This document shows, piece after piece, positions 26,279-35,277 of a stretch of DNA of 64,000 bases. This DNA comes from Paenibacillus sp. JNUCC-31. Its GTDB lineage: Bacteria > Bacillota > Bacilli > Paenibacillales > Paenibacillaceae. The first letter of the stretch is position 1. Every line of letters begins with the position of its first letter. A program made the translations under genes and the position numbers. The notes beneath the pieces were generated by a model. That model made no database searches. It had not been told where the DNA came from and saw only the letters and a list, made by a program, of their open reading frames with translations. The stretch is from assembly GCF_014844075.1 (NCBI RefSeq), contig NZ_CP062165.1:3596001-3660000 (forward strand). The letters run 5' to 3'.

Positions 26279-27532
26279 ATGGACTTTATCAAAAATCAAC
26301 TAGACGGAACGGGCATGAGTGAACAAACCATTGGATATCTTGCGAACATGATCATGGTGGTATTTATAGCTGTGGTCTCCATACTGGCCAATTTTATAGC
26401 CAAAAAAATCGTGCTGAAGATTATTATCCAAATCGTCAACAACAATCGGTACACGTGGGATAAAATCATTGTGGAGAAAAAAGTGTTTCACAAGCTCTCG
26501 CATTTGGTACCAGCAATTATCATTTATTATTCGGCGTATATCTTCCCGTCCTATCAGGCTTTGATTGAAAAAGCAGCTTTAACTTATATGATCGTCATAA
26601 CCATCACGGTATTAAATGCGCTGCTCAACGCCTTTGATACCATATATCGTTCCTATGAAGTCTCCAAGATCAGACCGATTAAGGGATACATTCAGGTGGC
26701 CAAAATCGTGCTTTTCATTATTGGGGGCATTATCGTCATCTCAAGCCTCATTGGTCAGAATCCGTTAATTATTCTTAGTGGGCTTGGTGCGTTGTCAGCC
26801 GTTCTGATGCTGGTCTTCAAGGATTCCATTTTGGGACTGGTGGCAGGCGTGCAATTATCATCAAATGACATGGTGCGTGTCGGTGACTGGATTGAAATGC
26901 CCAAGTATAATGCCGACGGCGACGTCATCGATATTACATTAAACACGGTAAAGGTAATGAATTTCGATAAAACGATCACGATGATTCCGAGCTACGCTCT
27001 TATCTCAGACTCATTCAAAAATTGGAGAGGCATGCAGGTATCCGGTGGCAGAAGGATTAAGCGAAGCGTCTACATCGATACAAGCAGCATAAGCTTCTGC
27101 ACCAAGGAAATGATTGGGGAATTTCAGAAGATCCACTATCTTACGGATTATCTTGAGACCAAATTAAATGAAATTAATGAGTACAACTTGGAACACCACA
27201 TTAATACAGAAAGCATTGTGAATGGTAGACAGCTTACGAATGTGGGTGTATTCAGGGAATATATCCATCAATATTTGAGGAATCATCCGAAAATTCATAA
27301 GGATATGACGTTGATCGTGAGACAGTTAGCGCCGGGGGATAATGGACTGCCTCTTGAAATCTATGCGTTCAGCAATGATATTACCTGGGGTGTGTATGAA
27401 TCGGTTCAAGCGGATATTTTTGACCACATCTTTGCCGTTGCACCGACATTTGGCCTTCGTGCTTTCCAAAATCCAACAGGTCATGATATTGTACAACTCA
27501 AAGAAAGCCCCCAATATTCGAGAGGATATTGA
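26279..27532 (+). CDS. Mechanosensitive ion channel of the MscS superfamily (YbdG-like)
   Basis: A 417-residue membrane protein expected to gate under membrane tension during hypo-osmotic shock. It has about five hydrophobic segments (around residues 20-42, 72-92, 100-120, 140-160, 165-190). The last is the pore-like helix, rich in small residues (ILSGLGALSAVLMLVFKDSILGLVAGVQLSSNDMVRVGDWIEM), which continues into the MscS beta domain. The large C-terminal cytosolic part with NWRGMQVSGGRRIKRS is typical of the longer YbdG/MscM branch. RBS AGGAGG precedes ATG 26279. A terminator follows, so it is probably monocistronic. Confidence 0.92.
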   Translation: MDFIKNQLDGTGMSEQTIGYLANMIMVVFIAVVSILANFIAKKIVLKIIIQIVNNNRYTWDKIIVEKKVFHKLSHLVPAIIIYYSAYIFPSYQALIEKAALTYMIVITITVLNALLNAFDTIYRSYEVSKIRPIKGYIQVAKIVLFIIGGIIVISSLIGQNPLIILSGLGALSAVLMLVFKDSILGLVAGVQLSSNDMVRVGDWIEMPKYNADGDVIDITLNTVKVMNFDKTITMIPSYALISDSFKNWRGMQVSGGRRIKRSVYIDTSSISFCTKEMIGEFQKIHYLTDYLETKLNEINEYNLEHHINTESIVNGRQLTNVGVFREYIHQYLRNHPKIHKDMTLIVRQLAPGDNGLPLEIYAFSNDITWGVYESVQADIFDHIFAVAPTFGLRAFQNPTGHDIVQLKESPQYSRGY

Positions 27533-27574
27533 GATTGGTTACTTACCCAATCCAATATGAATATGAACAGAGGA

Positions 27575-27598
27575 AGCACCGTGAAGGTGCTTTTTTTG
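27575..27598 (+). terminator. Intrinsic terminator after the MscS gene
   Basis: Stem AGCACC / GGTGCT (27575-27580 with 27586-27591) followed by an unbroken T run. Confidence 0.85.
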
Positions 27599-27755
27599 TT
27601 TAAAAAGTGACATATATACTATTTACAAATCTGGAAATTATTAATAGTATATTCATATGGGCATGATTTCCAGATTTTGTTTTACCCTATCATTTTGAAG
27701 CTAGAATTACAATGTCCCGCTTTGAAGATTGGAAAATTTAATGGAGGTGAATTTC

Positions 27756-29000
27756 GTGGCACGTGTATTAGTTGTAATGATGCCTGCGGAAGGGCATATC
27801 AATCCGACGCTCGGCATAATCAAGGAACTGGTAGAGAACGGAGATGAGGTCGACTACTGTTGTACGGAAAAATACCGGACGAAGATTGAAGCGTTAGGCG
27901 CACAATTTAAAGCATACTCCTTCAACGAGGCAACCCTGCTCAACAACCCAGATATGAAGCCATTTGAAATCAAGCACCCTTACCAATTTTTATATATGGT
28001 TTTGAAAAAGATTATTCAACGGTTTATTCCGGATGTTCTGAATCTGATCGAAAATGAAACCTACGATTATTTAATTTTTGACTCCTTAATAGGCTGGGGA
28101 GGACAAATTTTAGGCGAAAAGCTGGGTATCCCAGCAGTATGCTCAACCACCACTTTTGTTTTTGTGGAGCCTCTCAGATTCGGTAATCAACTGAAGGATG
28201 ACGATGAGGAGGTCAAGAAGCTGTATAACGGAATCATCGAGATGTCCCAGCAATTAGCTTCTCAGTTCAATGTAGCTGTGCCTTCTCTGGCGGAACTTTC
28301 AGGGCATCCAGGACAACTGAAGATTGTTTATACAAGCCGTTATTTTCAACCCATGGGGGACAAGCTGGACGACAGCTTTGTGTTCACTGGCCCATCGATT
28401 ACCCCCCGCAAGGATGCACCATCCTTTGCCAAGGAAGCTCTGCATGCTGTTTATAAACAGGCGGTATATATTTCGATGGGAACCATTTTAAATAAGGATC
28501 TTGATTTTTATAAGCTGTGCTTTACGGCTTTCGGTGATTTGCCTGTGCAGTTTATATTGTCTTCAGGGAAGGATACCGATTTGGAGCCGATTGCTGATCT
28601 CATTCCTGACAATTTCATCATCAGACCTTATCTCCCACAATTGGAAGTGCTGCAGAGTGTAGATGCTTTTCTGACACATGCGGGCATGAACAGTACAAGC
28701 GAAGCTTTGTATTATAATGTACCGTTGGTTATGCTCCCGTTAACTTCAGATCAGCCGCGTGTAGCAGGCCGGGTAGAGGAGTTGGGGGCAGGGGTTATTG
28801 TGGATAAAAATAACCTTACAGCTGATGTATTGAGAAGCGCGGTAGTAGAGGTGCTTGGTAACGCCTCCTATAAGGAACAGGCAGAGGTTATTGGGAGAAC
28901 GCTACGCGAAGCTGGCGGGTACAAGCAGGCTGCTAGGGAGATTAAGGACTTTATGGGTAAGCAGTCGTTATCGGTCACAACCATCTCTTCAGTTGAATGA
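27756..29000 (+). CDS. GT1-family glycosyltransferase (macrolide glycosyltransferase, MGT/YjiC-like)
   Basis: A 414-residue UDP-sugar glycosyltransferase, cytosolic, likely glycosylating small hydrophobic acceptors such as macrolides or flavonoids. The N-terminal Rossmann half starts ARVLVVMMPAEGHINPTLGIIKEL with the acceptor-side histidine in GHINP. The C-terminal half holds the donor-binding motif THAGMNSTSEALYYNVPLVMLPLTSDQPR. GTG 27756 is chosen because GGAGGTG is 6 bases upstream; an in-frame ATG at 27729 lacks such spacing. Acceptor specificity cannot be read from sequence. Confidence 0.92.
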   Translation: MARVLVVMMPAEGHINPTLGIIKELVENGDEVDYCCTEKYRTKIEALGAQFKAYSFNEATLLNNPDMKPFEIKHPYQFLYMVLKKIIQRFIPDVLNLIENETYDYLIFDSLIGWGGQILGEKLGIPAVCSTTTFVFVEPLRFGNQLKDDDEEVKKLYNGIIEMSQQLASQFNVAVPSLAELSGHPGQLKIVYTSRYFQPMGDKLDDSFVFTGPSITPRKDAPSFAKEALHAVYKQAVYISMGTILNKDLDFYKLCFTAFGDLPVQFILSSGKDTDLEPIADLIPDNFIIRPYLPQLEVLQSVDAFLTHAGMNSTSEALYYNVPLVMLPLTSDQPRVAGRVEELGAGVIVDKNNLTADVLRSAVVEVLGNASYKEQAEVIGRTLREAGGYKQAAREIKDFMGKQSLSVTTISSVE

Positions 29001-29032
29001 AGAGGGGATTTCCCTCCATTAAAATTAGACGA

Positions 29033-29075
29033 GAAAGCCACTGCCCCGTTAAACGGGTTGGTGGCTTTCATTTGA
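29033..29075 (+). terminator. Probable terminator after the GT1 gene
   Basis: GAAAGCCAC (29033-29041) pairs with GTGGCTTTC (29061-29069), with further inner pairing CCCGTT / AACGGG. Only a short T-rich tail (ATTTGATT) follows. Confidence 0.6.
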
Positions 29076-29166
29076 TTCATCCGCGTACGGAAGGGTAGAA
29101 TAAACGAGAGGGCATATTACTTTTTCCATATCGTTTACATACTTTTCGCAAAGGAGAGTTCCTTAG

Positions 29167-30021
29167 ATGAATCATACAATCCCGGAATATACGTTGAATG
29201 ATGGCTTGAAAGTACCTGCCATTGGCTTTGGTACCTATAGCTTAAAAGGAGAAAAGGGCGTCAATTCCATAGCGTCCGCGATGGATACAGGTTACCGCTT
29301 GATCGACACCGCGTATAACTATGAGAACGAGGCGACTGTCGGAAAGGCGATCAAGCAGAGCTCTGTTTCCAGAGAAGAGTTGCTGATTTCATCCAAACTG
29401 CCAGGGCGCTACCATGCCTTTGAGAAGGCGATTGTAGCCATTCAGGAATCCCTATACAGAGCAGATCTGGATTATTATGATCTATATCTGATTCACTGGC
29501 CGAATCCGAAGCAGGATATGTATGTGGAAGCGTGGCAGGCACTCATTGAGGCGAAGAAGCGCGGATATATCCGTTCCATCGGAGTTAGTAATTTTCTTCC
29601 CGAACATAATGATCGCCTGATTAAGGAGACGGGAGTAGCGCCAAGTTTGAATCAGATTGAGCTGCATCCATTTTTTGACCAAGCCGATCAGCGGAAGAAG
29701 GATTCACAGCATGGTATTGTGAACGAATCATGGAGTCCCATTGGGCGTGGCAATGATGCTGTACAGGATATCGTAAAAGATGAAAAGATCCTTCGGATTG
29801 CCGAAGCTCATGGCAAAACGGGGACTCAGGTTATTTTGCGCTGGCATACCCAGCTTGGTTCAATTCCTATCCCTAAAGCAGGTTCTCTTCAACACCAGCA
29901 AGAAAATATCGATATTTTTGATTTCGAGTTGAGTGAGAAAGAAATGGAAGTCATATCTTCTTATCATCGTGAGGATGGACGGTTGTGGGATCAGGACCCG
30001 AGTGAATACGAAGAGTTTTAA
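29167..30021 (+). CDS. Aldo/keto reductase
   Basis: A 284-residue NADPH-dependent oxidoreductase of the AKR superfamily with a (beta/alpha)8 barrel. Visible catalytic elements are GYRLIDTAYNYENE (Asp and Tyr of the tetrad), ISSKLPG (Lys) and LYLIHWPNP (His). The cofactor region SIPIPKAGSLQHQQENIDIFDF matches the usual I-P-K-(S/A)-x-x-x-x-R-x-x-x-N pattern with variations. RBS AAAGGAGAG precedes ATG 29167. It is a single gene ended by a hairpin; the physiological substrate is unknown. Confidence 0.94.
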   Translation: MNHTIPEYTLNDGLKVPAIGFGTYSLKGEKGVNSIASAMDTGYRLIDTAYNYENEATVGKAIKQSSVSREELLISSKLPGRYHAFEKAIVAIQESLYRADLDYYDLYLIHWPNPKQDMYVEAWQALIEAKKRGYIRSIGVSNFLPEHNDRLIKETGVAPSLNQIELHPFFDQADQRKKDSQHGIVNESWSPIGRGNDAVQDIVKDEKILRIAEAHGKTGTQVILRWHTQLGSIPIPKAGSLQHQQENIDIFDFELSEKEMEVISSYHREDGRLWDQDPSEYEEF

Positions 30022-30084
30022 ATTGCTAAATTTGAAAACGTGCGATTCACCGTAAGGTGAGTAAAACGAGTATGAAGGAAACGT

Positions 30085-30125
30085 AGCCTCCTATTCTACA
30101 AAGATGTAGATAGGGGGCTTTTGTT
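30085..30125 (+). terminator. Intrinsic terminator after the aldo/keto reductase
   Basis: AGCCTCCTATTCTACA (30085-30100) pairs with TGTAGATAGGGGGCT (30105-30119), with a one-base bulge, then TTTTGTTG. It lies between convergent genes. Confidence 0.75.
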
Positions 30126-30224
30126 GTATTAAAAGAGTTGAATGCAGTTGGAGCAGGAGTAGTATGGGCGAAGTTATTCATGTATCTAACTTTGAATTTT
30201 CATATTTGCAGAATAAGTTTTAAA

Positions 30225-31376
30225 CTACTCCACCAGTTTTTCAGACCTCTGTGCCATATCCTGTAAAACGCGAGCCACCTTACTTTTTCTGCCTTTTGCT
30301 TTTCTCTGTATTCTTGCGAGAGATTTTTTATACGCTTCCACATCTGTTTGAAGCGCGAAGTGTTTGGCAGCAATCCGTAATGTTTTCTTTAACAATCGTG
30401 CGGAAGAACGTGTTGCTCTGGACCGGAAGCCTCTGCGCAAGATTCGCAGCGTTTTTTTGTAGGTTTCGAGGTCAGCTGATGGTGGTACTACGCAGAATAA
30501 ATTGAGTGCGGAATCATTGAACCCATAGGTTTCGAGCATGATTTTCAGATTCTCCGTATTGAGCACTTCCCCTCGGAAATGGGTAGGATGTTCCTGGTGA
30601 TAACCTACGACCTCCTTCATACAGTAGAAGGGCACTTTCAAACGATGCAGTCTGTAGCCCAGATCCCAGTCTTCAAGCCCATAGAGTACAAATCGTTCAT
30701 TGAAACCTCCAACTCGATTCAGAAGGCTTCGGCGGATGGATACACACCGCGTGACGAGCAACATCCAGGGAGCCACATCGGTGCTGGCAAATTGCTTGAT
30801 GACACCAGGCGGTATTTTGGTTGGGAAAATCACTTTGGACAATGTATCTGTCTATTGGATGATATCTTCCGGTGTGACCAGTGGGACGATTTCATTCGCT
30901 GCATCAAATTCAGGACGCCATAAGTTTGAAGGGGTAAGGATCGAACGGCAATGTTCTTTTTCCGATGGCGAAAAGTCTGGATAGTAGTGGGTATAAGCAT
31001 CGGCAAAGGAATGTGGAAAACCCGAAACGACGGCTCTGGGATTTTTACGATGATATTGACGCACTGTTCGAATAAATTCGGGTAATGCCAGAAAGTCAGC
31101 ATCACAGAAGATAACATATAGCCCTTTGGCATGCTGAAATCCCAAATTCCGGATCGCTGATCTGCCACGTTGCTCCGTTTGCGATACGTAGGTCAAAGGA
31201 TATGAAGACTGGAATGCCTGGATCTGTTCTTTCGTTCCATCAGTGGAACCGTCATCTGCTACGATGACTTCGAAAAGGTGCTTCGGATAGGTTTGTGTCT
31301 CGAGGGCTGCCAGTGTAAGCAATAACTGATGGGCCCGATTATAGGTTGGGATAATAACGCTGTAGCGGATCGCCAT
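30225..31376 (-). pseudogene. GT2-family glycosyltransferase interrupted by an in-frame TAG
   Basis: The first part (31376 to 30852) is a GT-A fold family 2 glycosyltransferase: YSVIIPTYNRAHQLLLTLAAL, VIVADDGSTDGT, and a DxD-like CDADFLALPEF. After TPEDIIQ the frame hits TAG at 30854-30852, then continues in the same frame as TDTLSKVIFPTKIPP with the family's acceptor part (SIRRSLLNRVGGFNERFVLYGLEDWDLGYRL). No bases are lost, so one substitution, amber readthrough, or a sequence error would each explain it. ATG 31376 is favoured (AAGGAGG upstream); GTG 31394 is the alternative. A basic helical tail ends the protein. Without readthrough the enzyme would lack its acceptor-site ED motif. Confidence 0.85.
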
Positions 31377-31730
31377 TCCTGTCTCCTCCTTCACATTGTT
31401 GGACGCTCCTTATGAAAGAACACGTTCAAGTAAGAAGTGATATTAGTTTATTCCATATATGTGGTAGCGACTGGTCAAACACCTTATGATTTTGGAAACG
31501 GGCTTGATCGATCTCCTTCTTGTGCCCACGCGCACCGTTCAATCTGGAAATATGATCTTGATCTCTTGCATTCATGTGCAAATCCTGTGCTGCACAAGGA
31601 AATATCAAATTTTGGATATGTCGGCAAGAATGGAGGATAGCCAATATAGCGGGCAAGCGGTAACTTTATGGAGAGCGATGACAGGGCTGCTGCTTATCAA
31701 CGATACAAATGAAATGGGGGACAGGAAGCG
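31377..31730. other. Divergent intergenic region before the sugar ABC operon
   Basis: A 354-base stretch between divergent genes that should hold the operon promoter. I see no convincing -35/-10 pair or operator. The short overlapping ORFs here have no ribosome binding sites. Confidence 0.45.
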
Positions 31731-33308
31731 ATGAAAAGGTCATGGAGAAAACGACTAACCATTGGAATCTGCCTGATGATGGGCATAACTGCTCTTGCAG
31801 GGTGTTCAGGAGATAACGGAAGTGCAGGTAAAGCAGAAGGAGATGGACCTACGCCCATTTCAATCTGGATGTCGATGAATACCAATGCTTCCATCACACT
31901 CAAGAGCATGAATGAAATCACGGCGATTAAGGAATGGGAGAAAAAAACCAATACCAAAATCGAATTCCAGCATCCCGCGGTGGGTGCCGAGACCGAACAG
32001 TTCAATGTCATGATTGCCTCGAATCAGCTGCCTGATGCCATGTTTGTCAATGGAGATTACGCCAAACTGTTCAATGACGGTATCATCATTCGACTTAACG
32101 AACTCATTGATGAATACGCTCCCAATTTGAAAAAGATCCTGGAGGAGAATCCCGAGGTTGCCAAACAGTTAAAAGCCGACAACGGAGATATCTATGCGAT
32201 ACCGCATCTGCGTCTGGGGGAATACAAAACCTTCGGCGGTACGTTCATCCGTCAAGATTGGCTGGATGAGCTGAAGCTGGAGAAACCGGAAACGATTGAG
32301 GAGTGGGAGACGGTACTCAAGGCCTTCAAGGAGAAAAAAGGCGTAGCAGCGCCCCTGTTGTTTGGTGCACCACCCAAAATGACCACGATGGGACCAGCCG
32401 CACCGACGTATCTGGAGGCTTACGGCATCACTAATAATACGTTTATGAAAGATGGCAAGGTGGTCTATGGTCCCATCGAGCCGGAATATAAAGAATTTCT
32501 AACGATGTTCCATCGCTGGTATGAGGAGGGATTGATTGATCCCGATTTTGCTACTAATGATCAGAAAACATACGATGCCAAAATATTGAGCAGTCAAGCG
32601 GGTGCGTTTTTCACCTTCATCGGTGGAGGTGTAGGCCGCTACCTGCCCGCTCTGCAGGAAACGGACCCGAATGCCAATCTGACAGCCGTGCAATATCCGG
32701 TGCTGAAGAAAGGGGATGAACCGATGTTTACGGGGCGTTCCTGGGAGTGGAGCAGTAGCGGCGTTGTGATCACCAATAGCAACAAACACCCGGAAGAAAC
32801 GGTCAAGGCACTCGATTATTTCTTCAGTGAAGAAGGGCATATGCTGAAAAATTTTGGTGTGGAGGGCCTCACGTATACGATGAAGGACGGTTACCCGACC
32901 TATACCGATGAGATTTTAAAAAATCCGGACGGCTTGTCGGTTGCTCAGGCCATGGCTAAACATTTTATTGCGAATTATCCCTTCGTAGGGGAGGATGACG
33001 ATCGGTACAACGAGCAATATTATCAGCTCCAGCAGCAGAAGGATGCAGCTGTTCTGTTCTCCAAATACAGTGAGAATACGCTGAAAGTAGGGCTTCCTCC
33101 TACCAGTCTGACAACGGAGGAATCTTCGGAATACAGCAAAATTATGAGTGATATTGGAACCTATCGGGACGAGATGTTCGTCAAATTTGTCATTGGGGTC
33201 GAGCCGATTGAGAACTTTGACAAGTTTGTCGATCAGATCAACAAGTTCAACGTCAAACGGGCCATTGAAATCCAGCAAGCTGCTCTTGACCGTTTTAACG
33301 CCAGATAA
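31731..33308 (+). CDS. ABC transporter sugar-binding lipoprotein (LplA-like)
   Basis: A 525-residue extracytoplasmic solute-binding protein of the LplA type used by Paenibacillus and Bacillus for complex oligosaccharides. A lipoprotein signal peptide is clear: basic MKRSWRKR, hydrophobic stretch and lipobox LAGC with Cys25 as the lipidated residue. The mature part has the family's long periplasmic-binding layout (for example GGTFIRQDWLDELKLEKPETIEEW). It is first of an apparent operon with two permeases, a membrane-bound AraC regulator and a GH88 hydrolase, so an unsaturated uronic-acid oligosaccharide is the likely ligand. No ATPase gene is present; a shared MsmX-type ATPase is expected elsewhere. 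Confidence 0.93.
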   Translation: MKRSWRKRLTIGICLMMGITALAGCSGDNGSAGKAEGDGPTPISIWMSMNTNASITLKSMNEITAIKEWEKKTNTKIEFQHPAVGAETEQFNVMIASNQLPDAMFVNGDYAKLFNDGIIIRLNELIDEYAPNLKKILEENPEVAKQLKADNGDIYAIPHLRLGEYKTFGGTFIRQDWLDELKLEKPETIEEWETVLKAFKEKKGVAAPLLFGAPPKMTTMGPAAPTYLEAYGITNNTFMKDGKVVYGPIEPEYKEFLTMFHRWYEEGLIDPDFATNDQKTYDAKILSSQAGAFFTFIGGGVGRYLPALQETDPNANLTAVQYPVLKKGDEPMFTGRSWEWSSSGVVITNSNKHPEETVKALDYFFSEEGHMLKNFGVEGLTYTMKDGYPTYTDEILKNPDGLSVAQAMAKHFIANYPFVGEDDDRYNEQYYQLQQQKDAAVLFSKYSENTLKVGLPPTSLTTEESSEYSKIMSDIGTYRDEMFVKFVIGVEPIENFDKFVDQINKFNVKRAIEIQQAALDRFNAR

Positions 33309-33389
33309 GTAGAGATGTCCACGGGTGGTAAAGCCCTTTTTACCCTTCTACCGCCGTGGATGCCCTCTTTGGAATGGAAAAGGAAGGGG

Positions 33390-34316
33390 ATGAAGAAGTT
33401 GTCGCACAAGCGTTCCTTGTTATGGCTCAACTACAAAAAGAATAAAGCCATCTATTGGATGGCTCTTCCCGTCATTTTATACTTTCTCGTCTTCAAATAT
33501 CTGCCGATGTATGGAGCCATCATTGCATTCAAAGACTACTCGGTGGGCAAAGGCATATGGGGCAGTGATTGGGTCGGATTGCAGCATTTTCGGGATTTCT
33601 TTCAAAGCTATTATTTCTGGCGGATTCTGAAGAATACGCTTTTGCTAAGCTTTTATCAGCTGTTGTTCGGTTTCCCGGCTCCCATTCTTCTTGCCCTTCT
33701 GCTGAATGAGCTCAGGCATGAAATCTTCAAACGCACGGTACAGACGATCTCATACATTCCTCACTTTATTTCCATTGTTGTCATCTGCGGCATGATTGTT
33801 GATTTCTCCTCCCGGGATGGACTGTTTAACACCATCATTGGTTATTTTGGCGGTCAGAGCAGCGCGCTTCTCAGCGATCCGGCCAATTTCCGTACCATAT
33901 ATACCGCCTCATCGATCTGGCAGGAGCTAGGCTTTTCCAGCATCATATATTTGGCTGCGCTTAGTGGCATTAACCCCGAGCTCTACGATGCTGCCAACGT
34001 GGACGGGGCGAGTCGACTTCGCCAGGTGTGGCATATCACGCTTCCCGGCATCATTCCGATGATTATGATTCTCCTCATACTCCGCATTGGTGGACTAATG
34101 GAGATTGGGTTCGAGAAAATTATTCTGCTCTATAATCCGAACGTGTATGATACGGCAGATGTAATCTCAACGTTTGTCTACCGCAAAGGGATTAGTGAAA
34201 GTGCCGAGTTCAGCTATACAACCGCGGTGGGTCTGTTCCAGTCGGTCATTAACTTTACGCTGCTAATCGGTGCCAATCGCCTGTCCAAGGTGATTTCCAA
34301 TACTAAGCTGTTCTAG
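33390..34316 (+). CDS. ABC sugar transporter permease (LplB-like)
   Basis: A 308-residue inner-membrane permease with six predicted transmembrane helices. The EAA loop that contacts the ATPase is visible as ELYDAANVDGASRLRQVWHITLPGI. ATG 33390 gives the family's typical opening MKKLSHKRSLLWLNYKKNKAIYWMALPVILYFLVF, preceded closely by AGGAAGGGG. ATG 33315, 25 codons earlier, is possible but adds an atypical N-terminus with a poor ribosome site. It pairs with the next permease to form the channel for the upstream lipoprotein. Confidence 0.9.
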   Translation: MKKLSHKRSLLWLNYKKNKAIYWMALPVILYFLVFKYLPMYGAIIAFKDYSVGKGIWGSDWVGLQHFRDFFQSYYFWRILKNTLLLSFYQLLFGFPAPILLALLLNELRHEIFKRTVQTISYIPHFISIVVICGMIVDFSSRDGLFNTIIGYFGGQSSALLSDPANFRTIYTASSIWQELGFSSIIYLAALSGINPELYDAANVDGASRLRQVWHITLPGIIPMIMILLILRIGGLMEIGFEKIILLYNPNVYDTADVISTFVYRKGISESAEFSYTTAVGLFQSVINFTLLIGANRLSKVISNTKLF

Positions 34317-34346
34317 CCAAGAACGAGGTGAAGGGAGGGATTTCTT

Positions 34347-35231
34347 TTGCGAATGAAAAGGTCCATTGGAGAGCGGCTGTTTGGCGGTGCGAACGCGATT
34401 CTGATGACAGGTTTGATTATCGTAACTTTGTATCCGCTGCTGCATGTGCTGAATGCATCGCTTAGCGACTCAGGTCAACTCATGGCCCATAGAGGCCTGC
34501 TGCTTTTCCCCAAAGGAATTACAATGGAGAGCTACAAGCTGGTGCTAAGCAACCCCAACATTCTGTCCGGATACCGGAATACGATATTCATTGTGGTGGT
34601 GGGCACGGCGCTGAATCTGCTGTTCACCATTCTGGGGGCGTATACATTATCCCGCAAAAGCTTTATGCTCCGCAATCCGATCATGCTGGCGATTGTATTT
34701 ACGATGTTTTTTAACGGCGGAATCATACCGTCTTATCTGTTGATCAATAACACGCTTCATATGGGCAACAGCCTATGGGCTTTGATTGTACCCGGTTTGA
34801 TCAGCAGCTATAATCTGATTATTATGCGAACTTCTTTTGCAGAAATCTCGGAAAGTCTGCTAGAATCGGCCCGTATAGACGGGGCGGGAGAGGTGCTCAT
34901 TCTGTGGCGGATCGTCGTACCATTGTCCATGCCCGTCATTGCGGTGATGATTCTCTTTTACGGCGTCGGTCACTGGAACTCCTGGTTCAGTGCGATCCTG
35001 TATATTCGGGACCGGAACCTGTTTCCACTTCAACTGGTGCTACGGGAAATTCTGATTCAGAACAGTACAGATTCGATGACAACAGGAGCGACTGCTATGG
35101 ACAAAGAGGCCATCGGGGAAAGTGTGAAATACGCAACCGTGATGGTAGCCACCCTGCCTATATTGTTCATCTATCCTTTCCTGCAGAAATACTTTGTTAA
35201 AGGTGTTATGATCGGAGCAATCAAGGAATAA
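34347..35231 (+). CDS. ABC sugar transporter permease (LplC-like)
   Basis: A 294-residue CUT1-type permease with six transmembrane helices. The EAA loop is ESLLESARIDGAGEVLILWRIVVPLSMP. The C-terminus VKGVMIGAIKE is characteristic of LplC proteins in Paenibacillus-type importers. TTG 34347 is chosen because GGGAGGG ends 7 bases before it; ATG 34353 is the alternative. It lies 30 bases after the partner permease and 46 bases before the regulator gene. Confidence 0.94.
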   Translation: MRMKRSIGERLFGGANAILMTGLIIVTLYPLLHVLNASLSDSGQLMAHRGLLLFPKGITMESYKLVLSNPNILSGYRNTIFIVVVGTALNLLFTILGAYTLSRKSFMLRNPIMLAIVFTMFFNGGIIPSYLLINNTLHMGNSLWALIVPGLISSYNLIIMRTSFAEISESLLESARIDGAGEVLILWRIVVPLSMPVIAVMILFYGVGHWNSWFSAILYIRDRNLFPLQLVLREILIQNSTDSMTTGATAMDKEAIGESVKYATVMVATLPILFIYPFLQKYFVKGVMIGAIKE

Positions 35232-35277
35232 ATCTGCCTTATACCCTATCCAATAACACAATGTGAGGAGGAGACGC

